A DNA stretch of 64,000 nucleotides from Mucilaginibacter endophyticus (GTDB lineage: Bacteria; Bacteroidota; Bacteroidia; Sphingobacteriales; Sphingobacteriaceae): positions 354,040 to 418,039 of the forward strand of contig NZ_QPCG01000006.1 of the NCBI RefSeq assembly GCF_003351025.1, in the 5' to 3' direction. The stretch's first letter is position 1, and each line of letters starts with the position of its first letter. Shown here piece by piece: positions 51,453 through 58,717 of the stretch. The position numbers and the translations under genes are program-made. The notes beneath the pieces were generated by a model, which saw only the letters and a list, made by a program, of their open reading frames with translations, did no database searches and had not been told where the DNA came from.

Positions 51453-52442
51453 TTAGTTCTGCAATAAATTATTAAAGCTTTTAAGCGCTTTTTTACCAAG
51501 CAATGCTTCTTCGGCTTCATAAAAACAATCGCCAAAAGTTTTTTCAGGGCATATAGTTTTAATGGCAAGCGCGGCATTTGCTAAAACAACGTTATTTTGA
51601 GCAAAAGTGCCATCGCCTTTGAGCACGTTACTGAATATGGTCGCCGAAGCCTCTACAGTATCTCCGCCGATGATCTCTTTAGGATCAAGCAATTCAAAGC
51701 CAAGGTCCTCAACACTGTTGATCTTTTCGCCATCGGCCGAGAAAGTTTTAAAATCGCAGGTTAAAGAGATCTCATCATACCCTTCCAGCGCGTTTATAAT
51801 AGTATACTTTGTAGTTGATTTTTGGTAAAGATAGGCGTACACGCGGGCAAGCTCCAGGTTAAACACTCCCACCAGCTGATTGTCGGGCTTAGCCGGGTTA
51901 ACCATTGGACCAAGCATATTAAAGAAGGTTTTTACACCCAACTCCTTACGGATAGGCGCTACCATTTTCATAGCCGGATGGAACAGCGGCGCATGCAAGA
52001 AACAGATATTTGCCTCATCCGTACTGCGTTTCAGCTTATCCATATCATTGGTAAACCGATAACCCAGGTACTCCATCACATTTGACGAACCACAACCTGA
52101 TGATACACCGTAGTTCCCATGCTTGGCTACTTTATAACCCGCGCCCGCAACTACAAATGATGCCAGCGTTGAAATGTTAAACGTATCCTTACCATCGCCG
52201 CCGGTACCGCAAAGGTCAATAAGGCCATCCGTTTCCAGATCTACAGGCAGGCAAAGTTCCAGCATGGCATCACGAAAACCTTCCAGTTCTTCAACGGTAA
52301 TGCTCCGCATACAATAGGCCGTCATGAAGGCAGCCATTTGCGCGTTGTTGTACTTACCCTGCGCAATGTTCATCAAAATACCTTTAGATTGTTCCCTGCT
52401 AAAGGTTTTGTGCTCAAAAAGATGATTAAGTATCTGTTTCAT
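51453..52442 (-). CDS. trpD: Anthranilate phosphoribosyltransferase
   Basis: 329 residues. Joins anthranilate with PRPP, the second step of tryptophan synthesis. The PRPP-binding LCGTGGDGKDTFNIST motif is at about 79-94, followed by KHGNYGVSSGCGSSNVMEYLG and FLHAPLFHPAMKMVAPIRKELGVKTFFNMLGPMVNP. It is the first structural gene after the leader. trpE, trpG and trpC are not present, so the rest of the pathway is encoded elsewhere. Its ATG (52440-52442) is separated from the attenuator by about 110 bases holding GC-rich palindromes. Confidence 0.96.
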   Translation of the reverse strand: MKQILNHLFEHKTFSREQSKGILMNIAQGKYNNAQMAAFMTAYCMRSITVEELEGFRDAMLELCLPVDLETDGLIDLCGTGGDGKDTFNISTLASFVVAGAGYKVAKHGNYGVSSGCGSSNVMEYLGYRFTNDMDKLKRSTDEANICFLHAPLFHPAMKMVAPIRKELGVKTFFNMLGPMVNPAKPDNQLVGVFNLELARVYAYLYQKSTTKYTIINALEGYDEISLTCDFKTFSADGEKINSVEDLGFELLDPKEIIGGDTVEASATIFSNVLKGDGTFAQNNVVLANAALAIKTICPEKTFGDCFYEAEEALLGKKALKSFNNLLQN

Positions 52443-52443
52443 T

Positions 52444-52550
52444 TGCTCGCCCCCCGGCCCCGCCCGCTGGCGGGGAGTTGGTATAGTTAGTTTTTAATTT
52501 AATTCGCCCCCCGCAAATTCTCCTCCGCCAGTTGGCGGACGCCGGGGTGC
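52444..52550. repeat. GC-rich palindromes between attenuator and trpD
   Basis: CCCCGCC-CGCT-GGCGGGG (52458-52475) and CCGCC-AGTT-GGCGG (52525-52538) are two compact hairpins in a stretch much richer in G+C than its flanks. They look like inserted repeat units in the trp leader, downstream of the terminator. Confidence 0.7.
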
Positions 52551-52579
52551 AACAAAAAAGGGCTGCCGTATGGCAACCC
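52551..52579 (-). terminator. trp attenuator terminator
   Basis: On the minus strand GGGTTGCC (52579-52572), loop ATAC, GGCAGCCC (52567-52560), then TTTTTTGTT. Eight base pairs including one T-G. It lies between trpL and trpD. Confidence 0.88.
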
Positions 52580-52610
52580 TCCTGAATATATTTTTCAAAC
52601 AAACATGGAA

Positions 52611-52633
52611 TTGCCTTACGATTACTCGTTAAG
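52611..52633 (-). promoter_or_regulatory. Pause hairpin and antiterminator arm of the trp attenuator
   Basis: On the minus strand CTTAACGA (52633-52626) pairs with TCGTAAG (52621-52615), a 7-bp stem with one bulged A and a GTAA loop. The stem begins at the Leu codon CTT right after the three Trp codons. The next GGCAA (52615-52611) can instead pair with TTGCC (52576-52572), the 5' half of the terminator. These are exclusive structures of the kind needed for ribosome-mediated attenuation. Confidence 0.75.
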
Positions 52634-52663
52634 CCACCACCAATTGTTGTTTAATTTGTTCAT
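52622..52663 (-). CDS. trpL: trp leader peptide
   Basis: ATG to TAA, 14 codons, reading MNKLNNNWWWLNE. Three tandem TGG codons lie at 52645-52637. The ATG is 16 bases after a good -7 box. Leader peptides with tandem Trp codons in front of a terminator are the sensor of ribosome-mediated trp attenuation in Proteobacteria, where uncharged tRNA-Trp stalls the ribosome and lets the antiterminator form. It is too short for normal ORF calling. Confidence 0.88.
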   Translation of the reverse strand: MNKLNNNWWWLNE

Positions 52664-52678
52664 TGTTACTTGTTGGCA

Positions 52679-52709
52679 CAAATATGTAAATAGTTTTTAT
52701 AAAAACAAA
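52679..52709 (-). promoter_or_regulatory. trp operon promoter
   Basis: On the minus strand TTTG (52709-52706), a 19-base spacer and CATATTTG (52686-52679), a one-base variant of TAnnTTTG. The start site should fall just before the leader ATG. Confidence 0.7.
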
Positions 52710-52778
52710 CAGAATTTATTTAGTTGGTGAATTATTGATTTAAATATTGAAAAGCTATTTAAATCACCTTAATAAGAG

Positions 52779-52806
52779 CGTCATTGCGAGGCACGAAGCA
52801 ATGACG
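52779..52806. repeat. Short GTCATTGC/GCAATGAC palindrome
   Basis: CGTCATTGC (52779-52787) and GCAATGACG (52798-52806) form a compact hairpin, the minimal form of the dispersed repeat. An almost identical 28-base unit lies at 56227-56254. Confidence 0.8.
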
Positions 52807-52906
52807 TCTTTTTTTGTTTTAAATACTTCTGAGCAATCTACGGTTCGCATAATTTCAATAATTTAGTTGTTGATTTATCAATCGATCATAAGTCACTAAT
52901 CAACCC

Positions 52907-53854
52907 ATGGCTATACGTAAAGAGAAAATTAATCCGGAAGACGATCTTGGTTTTGGTACCCAGCCGGTTATAAAAAGCCAGCCAGTTATCAATAAAGATG
53001 GTACCATTAATGTAAAGCGTACCGGTCTGCCTTTTTTAAGTACAGCTAATAATTACCATTCGCTGATTACCATGAGCTGGCGCAAATTCTGGGTTATTGT
53101 TTTCAGCGCCTATTTTACAGTCAATATCATTTTTGCCCTGATTTACTTTTCACTGGGGTCAGATGTTTTAGACGGTAAAAGCGGCACCAGTGACTTTGAC
53201 CGTTTTATGGATGCCTTCTTTTTTTCGGCACAAACTATATCAACGGTAGGTTACGGGCATATCAGTCCCAGAGGCATTATGCCTAATACCATTGCCGCGC
53301 TGGAATCGATGATGGGTTTACTGGCTTTCGCGTTGGCGACAGGTCTGCTTTACGGGCGTTTTTCACGCCCATCGGCCAAGATCATGTACAGCCGCAATGT
53401 GCTTATCGCCCCCTATCGCGATGGCGGCAAAGGCCTGATGTTTCGGCTGGCAAATGAGCGCAAAAACATTCTGATCGATTTGGAGATGGAAGTTGTTTTT
53501 AGCTATAACGACGAGGAGAACGGCAAAACGGTACGGAAATTTTTCCAGCTGGAACTGGAGCGCACCCGGGTAAGTATCCTTACACTGAACTGGACAGTGG
53601 TTCATCCGCTTGATGATAACAGCCCGATCAAAGATATTACTCCGGAAGAGCTTCAACGCCGCCAAGCCGGCCTAACTGTCAGCCTCAAAACATTCGATGA
53701 TACTTTTTCACAAACCATCCACTCACGTACCTCTTATCAGTACGATGATTTTATATGGGATGCCAAATTTAAGCCTGTATTCGAGCGCGATGAAACAGGC
53801 CGCGTTGTATTGGATTTGAGCAGGATAAGTGCCTATGATTTGATTGGTCATTAG
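52907..53854 (+). CDS. Inward-rectifier-like potassium channel (KirBac type)
   Basis: 315 residues. Two transmembrane helices (about 61-83 and 126-150) flank a pore helix and the K+ selectivity filter TVGYG at residues 113-117. The C-terminal half (from about 165) is a cytoplasmic immunoglobulin-like domain with SRNVLIAPYRDGGKGLMFRLANERKN, as in KirBac channels. The last codons overlap a TCATTAGGTCATTG repeat arm, and the stop TAG lies inside it. It stands alone and is divergent from the trp operon. Confidence 0.9.
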   Translation: MAIRKEKINPEDDLGFGTQPVIKSQPVINKDGTINVKRTGLPFLSTANNYHSLITMSWRKFWVIVFSAYFTVNIIFALIYFSLGSDVLDGKSGTSDFDRFMDAFFFSAQTISTVGYGHISPRGIMPNTIAALESMMGLLAFALATGLLYGRFSRPSAKIMYSRNVLIAPYRDGGKGLMFRLANERKNILIDLEMEVVFSYNDEENGKTVRKFFQLELERTRVSILTLNWTVVHPLDDNSPIKDITPEELQRRQAGLTVSLKTFDDTFSQTIHSRTSYQYDDFIWDAKFKPVFERDETGRVVLDLSRISAYDLIGH

Positions 53855-53915
53855 GTCATTGCGTCATTAAGTCATTGACTTTTCGCATGTAAAAAATGGC
53901 TCAATGACCTAATGA
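53848..53915. repeat. 14-bp inverted repeat overlapping the channel stop codon
   Basis: TCATTAGGTCATTG (53848-53861) and CAATGACCTAATGA (53902-53915) are exact reverse complements, with more GTCATTAAGTCATTG words between. It may act as a terminator for both convergent genes. Confidence 0.75.
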
Positions 53916-53923
53916 AATAATGA

Positions 53924-54739
53924 CTAACGTAGTAACGGATCCCGTTCTTTTGTAAAAACGTTATAGACCATCTTATCTAAAAAGGCAGGGATAAATTTGC
54001 TGAGGGCTACAGTTAGCTTTCCCTGGCCGGTCATGATGAGGGTACGGCTCCGGTTTTCTATACCATCGGCTATAATTTTTGCTACCTCATCGCTGGTCAT
54101 CATTTTTTGTTCTTCAAGTGTACTTTCACCTTGCTGCTTACCTTCGCTGTTTAATGCAGTATTGCGGATGTTTGACGCGGTAAAGCCGGGGCAGGCGGTT
54201 AATACATGTACGCCGGTTTTTAGGTTTTCAACTCGTAAGGAATCTAAAAAGCCATTCATAGCAAATTTTGACGCCGAATAACCCGAGCGGCCCGGCAAGC
54301 CTTTATAGCCTGCTATAGATGATACGCCTACTACGCTTCCTTTAGTTTTGATAATTTCGGGCAGGGCATATTTGGTACAGTAAACCGTACCCCAAAAATT
54401 AACATCCATTAAAGTTTTCAGCACTTTAAGGTCGGCATCTTTAAACAACGACCGCATGGACATACCTGCATTGTTAATAAGTACATCAACTTTGCCAAAT
54501 GTGGTAAGGGTTTGTTTAATGAGTTGTTTGCAATCCTCCTCAACAGTTACATCACATTGAATGGCAAGGGCTTTGATCTTATACTCCTGCTGTAGCTTTT
54601 CGGTGATCTGGCAAAGGGTAACGTATTGCCTTGCCGCCAATACCACATGGGCGCCACGTTTAGCACATTCATAAGCAAGTGATTTTCCGATACCCGACGA
54701 AGCGCCGGTAATTATAACAACCTTATCATTTAACTTCAT
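53924..54739 (-). CDS. SDR family oxidoreductase
   Basis: 271 residues. A classical short-chain dehydrogenase: the NAD(P) motif TGASSGIGKS at 11-20, the NNAG motif (INNAGMSMRSLF), catalytic Ser in VGVSSIAGYKG and the YSASKFA pair (Tyr and Lys). The C-terminus is hydrophobic and ends MVYNVFTKERDPLLR. Substrate unknown. Its ATG overlaps the end of the glycosyltransferase gene by 14 bases, and the order recR - GT2 - SDR suggests one transcript. Confidence 0.92.
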   Translation of the reverse strand: MKLNDKVVIITGASSGIGKSLAYECAKRGAHVVLAARQYVTLCQITEKLQQEYKIKALAIQCDVTVEEDCKQLIKQTLTTFGKVDVLINNAGMSMRSLFKDADLKVLKTLMDVNFWGTVYCTKYALPEIIKTKGSVVGVSSIAGYKGLPGRSGYSASKFAMNGFLDSLRVENLKTGVHVLTACPGFTASNIRNTALNSEGKQQGESTLEEQKMMTSDEVAKIIADGIENRSRTLIMTGQGKLTVALSKFIPAFLDKMVYNVFTKERDPLLR

Positions 54740-55559
54740 ACGAAGGAGGAATTAGCTGGGGGATGCCCTCCACCTTAAGTTCGGGCACCTTAAATAAATA
54801 TTTGGAGGCGAAGATAATCATCGCGCCATAATATTCCTTAAGGTGTATCCAGCTAAATTTAACCTTGTTTTGTATGTTGAAGTTGATGATATATGTTTTG
54901 GGGAAATAGTAATTTTTGAACCCGGCAAGCCTGATACGGTACGAGTAGTCGATATCATAACCATAGGTATGGAAACGTTCATCCATCAAGCCTATGTGAT
55001 TAAGGGCTTCTTTACGGAGCAGCATAAATGCGCCATTAATAATATCCGATTCAGAAGTTTGAAACTCCTCAACCCAATCCTTACTCTCCGGATTGGTGAG
55101 CCTTGATTTAGAGAAGTGCTTTGCCAGGCCTGTTAACTTAAAAAAGGTTTCCCATGGCTTATTAAAACCGCGTTTTGACTCTTTCAGAAATTTACCTTCG
55201 GGAGTTATCATGCGCACACCTAAACCACCGGCATCGGTATGCATATCCATAAACTCCAAAGCTTTCTCAACCGTCTTTTTGCCTGTAATTGTATCCGCAT
55301 TGACCAGTAAAATATACTCGCCAATAGCCAACTTAAGCGCATGGTTATAGGCACGGGCCATACCCTCGTTTTTATCGTTAGCTATGATTTTCACATCAGG
55401 AAATTCGGTATTAAGCATGGTCAGGGATTTGTCGGCCGAGGCATTGTCGACCACAAAAACCTCGTGACTTACGTCCTGGGCAGCCCTGATCGCTGCATTC
55501 AGGGCAATTCTGAGCAGATTACAGGAGTTATGGCTTACAAAAACTATAGATAGTTTCAT
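54726..55559 (-). CDS. Glycosyltransferase family 2
   Basis: 277 residues. GT-A fold: N-terminal MKLSIVFVSHNSCNLLRIAL, DNASADKSL, GMARAYNHALKLAIGEYILLVNADT (NAD-type DXD), and EFQTSESDIINGAFMLLRKEAL with DERFHTYGYDIDYSYRIRLAGFKNYYFPKTYI, the usual acceptor region of rhamnosyl/galactosyl-type transferases. No membrane helix is seen. It sits 2 bases after recR and overlaps the SDR gene by 14 bases. Donor and acceptor unknown. Confidence 0.93.
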   Translation of the reverse strand: MKLSIVFVSHNSCNLLRIALNAAIRAAQDVSHEVFVVDNASADKSLTMLNTEFPDVKIIANDKNEGMARAYNHALKLAIGEYILLVNADTITGKKTVEKALEFMDMHTDAGGLGVRMITPEGKFLKESKRGFNKPWETFFKLTGLAKHFSKSRLTNPESKDWVEEFQTSESDIINGAFMLLRKEALNHIGLMDERFHTYGYDIDYSYRIRLAGFKNYYFPKTYIINFNIQNKVKFSWIHLKEYYGAMIIFASKYLFKVPELKVEGIPQLIPPSYEVK

Positions 55560-55561
55560 GC

Positions 55562-56188
55562 TTACTTTGATAGTGAATTTTCATACGGAACGCGGGTAGC
55601 TATGGAGCGGCCCAAAGTTATCTCGTCCACGTACTCTAATTCACCACCAAAAGCTATGCCACGAGCTATAGTTGTAATGGTAATATTGAAACTTTTTAAT
55701 TTTTTATGAAGATAGAACAGTGTTGTATCCCCCTCCATGGTAGCGCTGAGGGCAAAAACCACCTCTTTCACCTCGTTATCCACTGTTGGTTTAAGACGCT
55801 CAACCAGGGTATCCACCTGCAGGTCTGACGGCCCAACGCCATCCATTGGCGATATTAAGCCGCCAAGCACATGGTAAATGCCATTAAACTGGTTGGTATT
55901 TTCGATAGCCATTACATCGCGGGTATCTTCAACCACACAAATCAGGCTATGATCACGACGGTGCGATGAGCAGATCTCGCAAACCGGCAAATCAGATATG
56001 TTATGACAAACGCGGCAAAACTGTATTTCGTTGCGGAGCTTGGTTACCGCCGTACTAAAACGCTCAACATCCTGCTTATCCTGGTTAAGTAAATGCAACA
56101 CCAAACGCAGCGCGGTTTTCTGACCAACACCCGGCAATTTGGCAAATTCGGCAACAGCATTTTCCAGTAATTTGGACGAAAAATTCAT
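55562..56188 (-). CDS. recR: Recombination protein RecR
   Basis: 208 residues from the ATG at 56186-56188 (MNFSSKLLENAVAEFAKLPG; the frame is open to 56242). Works with RecF and RecO in gap repair. Seen are the helix-hairpin-helix (LPGVGQKTALRLVLHLL), the zinc finger CRVCHNISDLPVCEIC (four Cys), and the Toprim domain with LICVVEDTRDVMAIENT and YHVLGGLISPMDGVGP. Upstream sits a short dispersed repeat. A TATCTTCG sequence, one base off a -7 box, lies 4 bases before the ATG. Confidence 0.96.
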   Translation of the reverse strand: MNFSSKLLENAVAEFAKLPGVGQKTALRLVLHLLNQDKQDVERFSTAVTKLRNEIQFCRVCHNISDLPVCEICSSHRRDHSLICVVEDTRDVMAIENTNQFNGIYHVLGGLISPMDGVGPSDLQVDTLVERLKPTVDNEVKEVVFALSATMEGDTTLFYLHKKLKSFNITITTIARGIAFGGELEYVDEITLGRSIATRVPYENSLSK

Positions 56189-56226
56189 TACGCGAAGATA
56201 AAGTTTTTTAAATAACATATCCACCA

Positions 56227-56254
56227 CGTCATTGCGATGCACGAAGCAATGACG
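56227..56254. repeat. Short GTCATTGC/GCAATGAC palindrome
   Basis: CGTCATTGC (56227-56235) and GCAATGACG (56246-56254); near-copy of 52779-52806 with a similar loop (ATGCACGAA type). Confidence 0.8.
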
Positions 56255-56334
56255 GGAAGCAAAATCCCTTCCAACAATAATTACCTTTTTTAAAAAAAGA
56301 TTCCGACTTTAGAAAAACATTATAACACACACCT

Positions 56335-57819
56335 ATGTCGCCCGGAGTATTATTATCATTTATCATCGGTTATTTTCTGGTATTACTTATCATCTCCTGG
56401 CTTACATCAAAAAAATCGTCGGATAATGATACATTCTTCGTAGCCAACCGAAACTCCAAATGGTACCTGGTTGCCTTTGGCATGATAGGTACAGCGTTGA
56501 GTGGGGTTACATTTATCTCGGTACCGGGCAAGGTTGGCACCGATCAGTTTGCTTACTTTCAGTTTGTGCTGGGCAACGCGGCCGGTTTCATCATTATCGC
56601 CACGGTATTGCTTCCGCTATATTACCGGCTTAAGCTTACATCTATTTACAGCTACATTGAAGGGGCTTTGGGAGTTTGGAGCTATAAAACTGCTGCTGCT
56701 ATCTTTTTAGTGAGCCGGGTAATTGGCTCTGCCTTCAGATTGTACCTGGTAGTTATCGTATTGCAGAAGTTTATTTTTGACAGCTATCATGTGCCCTTCG
56801 CGGTTACGGTACTTATTTGTTTGCTGCTTATCTGGTCGTACACCTTTAAAGGAGGGTTAAAGACCATTATTATTACCGATAGCCTGCAAACATTTTTCCT
56901 GGTGCTATCTGTTTTCCTGTCGATATACTTTATTTGCCAAAGCCTGCACATGAATATTTTTGAAGCTGCCGAAACCATCAAAAACAGCAGCTACTCCAAA
57001 ATATTTTTCTTTAACGATTTCATGAGCAGCAAGCTGCACCTGGGTAAACAGTTTTTAGGCGCCATGTTCATTACCATCGGCATGACCGGGCTCGATCAGG
57101 ACCTGATGCAAAAAAACCTCAGCCTTAAAAACATCAAAGAGGCACAAAAAAACATGTTCAGCTTTGTGGGCGTTTTTGTGGTGATCAATATCTTTTTCCT
57201 GAGCGTTGGCGCCTTGCTGTATATGTACGCAGCTAAAAACGGTATCAATGTCACCAAAACCGACTACCTGTACCCTACCATAGCACTGCAATATTTGGGA
57301 CTTGTACCTGCAATGATATTTATGCTTGGATTAACTGCAGCCACTTTTGCAACCACAGATTCAGCCCTTACCGCGCTAACCACCTCTTTCTGTGTCGACT
57401 TTTTAGACTTTAATAAACGCGCGGATGTAAACAGCAAAAAAATGGTAGCGGTTAGGCATTGGGTGCACATAGCCTTTTCGGGGCTGATGTTTTTGACCAT
57501 TATCATATTCAACGCCATTAATAATGAGGCTGTGGTAAGCGCCATATTCAGCGTGGCCTCCTATACTTATGGCCCATTGCTTGGGTTGTATTCGTTTGGC
57601 TTGTTTGTAGGCAACAGGCAGGTAAGGGATAAACTGGTACCTTTCATTTGCGTACTCTCTCCTGCTATATGTTATTTTTTAAATGCCGAATCAAAATCAA
57701 TTTTAGGCGGATATGTTTTTGGTAACGAACTCATCATTGTAAACGGGTTAATTACATTTATCGGGCTCCTGGCCTTTTCGAGTCGGAAAGTCGGGGAAGT
57801 CCGTCAATCAGAAAGTTAA
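56335..57819 (+). CDS. Sodium:solute symporter family protein
   Basis: 494 residues with about 13 transmembrane helices. The SSS/SLC5 fold is indicated by the first helix (LLSFIIGYFLVLLIISWL), NRNSKWYLVAFGMIGTALSG, the GMTGLDQDLMQKNLS motif near residue 245 and FATTDSALTALTTSF. The substrate is unknown. The last 10 or so codons (SSRKVGEVRQSES) fall in an AGTCGGGGAAGTCCG repeat arm, so the C-terminus has been rewritten by repeat insertion. The convergent-looking gap to the next gene carries the other arm. Confidence 0.9.
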   Translation: MSPGVLLSFIIGYFLVLLIISWLTSKKSSDNDTFFVANRNSKWYLVAFGMIGTALSGVTFISVPGKVGTDQFAYFQFVLGNAAGFIIIATVLLPLYYRLKLTSIYSYIEGALGVWSYKTAAAIFLVSRVIGSAFRLYLVVIVLQKFIFDSYHVPFAVTVLICLLLIWSYTFKGGLKTIIITDSLQTFFLVLSVFLSIYFICQSLHMNIFEAAETIKNSSYSKIFFFNDFMSSKLHLGKQFLGAMFITIGMTGLDQDLMQKNLSLKNIKEAQKNMFSFVGVFVVINIFFLSVGALLYMYAAKNGINVTKTDYLYPTIALQYLGLVPAMIFMLGLTAATFATTDSALTALTTSFCVDFLDFNKRADVNSKKMVAVRHWVHIAFSGLMFLTIIIFNAINNEAVVSAIFSVASYTYGPLLGLYSFGLFVGNRQVRDKLVPFICVLSPAICYFLNAESKSILGGYVFGNELIIVNGLITFIGLLAFSSRKVGEVRQSES

Positions 57820-57916
57820 AAACTTAATAATTACCTAATCGAAATCTATTTTCTTTGTACTTTGCGTAAAGTAAGACAAATGTAATCCACTTCCGGACTT
57901 TCGGACTTCCCCGACT
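57789..57916. repeat. Inverted repeat reaching into the symporter 3' end
   Basis: AGTCGGGGAAGTCCG (57789-57803) is inside the end of the coding region; CGGACTTCCCCGACT (57902-57916) is the matching arm. Flanking words (CCGGACTTTCGGACTT) are further copies. The element spans the gap before the LOG gene, whose ATG is at 57936. Confidence 0.8.
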
Positions 57917-57935
57917 TCCGGACTAATAAAAGGCT

Positions 57936-58643
57936 ATGACAGGTGAAGATAAAATAAGACAAGCGTTTGAGAACAAAGACTGGCAGGAAATTAAAGTTAC
58001 CGACTCCTGGCAGATATTTAAAATAATGGCCGAGTTTGTTGACGGCTTTGAGAAACTGGCCAAAATTGGCCCCTGTGTATCCATCTTCGGATCGGCCCGT
58101 ACGCACAACGATAACAAGTACTACAAACTGGCCGAAGATACCGCCCGCCTACTTACCGAGCATGGTTACGGTGTAATATCAGGCGGTGGCCCCGGTATCA
58201 TGGAGGCAGCCAACAAAGGGGCATATGAAAACGGCGGTAAATCGGTAGGATTGAACATCGAATTACCTTTTGAGCAGTTTCACAATAAATATATCGACAG
58301 GGATAAGATCATGGAGTTTGATTACTTCTTTATCCGAAAGGTTATGTTTATGAAGTACTCGCAAGGTTTTATCATTTTGCCGGGCGGCTTTGGTACTATG
58401 GACGAATCGTTCGAGGCCATCACCCTTATCCAAACCGGTAAAATTGCCCGTTTCCCTATCATTTTTGTTGGTGTTGAATACTGGAAAGGCTTGTTTAGCT
58501 GGGTTGAAGAAAAAATGCTGAACGAGCAGCACAACATTAACCCCGACGACCTTAACCTGTACCGCGTTGTTGATACCGCCGAAGAAGCGGTTGAACACAT
58601 CACCCGGTTCTACAACAAATACGTACTTAAGCCAAACTTTTAA
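57936..58643 (+). CDS. LOG family protein (TIGR00730 type)
   Basis: 235 residues. The family makes free cytokinins from nucleoside 5'-monophosphates in plants and hydrolyses related nucleotides in bacteria, and older annotations call it lysine decarboxylase-like. The motifs CVSIFGSARTHNDNKYY, VISGGGPGIMEAANKGAYENG (PGGxGTxxE partner region), FIILPGGFGTMDESFEAI and VGVEYWKGLFSWVE are diagnostic. An N-terminal extension of about 40 residues precedes the domain. It ends just before a bidirectional terminator. Confidence 0.92.
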   Translation: MTGEDKIRQAFENKDWQEIKVTDSWQIFKIMAEFVDGFEKLAKIGPCVSIFGSARTHNDNKYYKLAEDTARLLTEHGYGVISGGGPGIMEAANKGAYENGGKSVGLNIELPFEQFHNKYIDRDKIMEFDYFFIRKVMFMKYSQGFIILPGGFGTMDESFEAITLIQTGKIARFPIIFVGVEYWKGLFSWVEEKMLNEQHNINPDDLNLYRVVDTAEEAVEHITRFYNKYVLKPNF

Positions 58644-58656
58644 CAGGCTTCAAAAT

Positions 58657-58690
58657 AAAAAATGCCGCTCCGTTAAGGGCGGCATTTTTT
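58657..58690. terminator. Bidirectional terminator between LOG and TlpA genes
   Basis: AAAAAATGCCGC pairs with GCGGCATTTTTT across a 10-base loop, with A's and T's on both sides. Confidence 0.9.
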
Positions 58691-58717
58691 GTTGGTATAG
58701 TTTAAGTAATTGATCTG

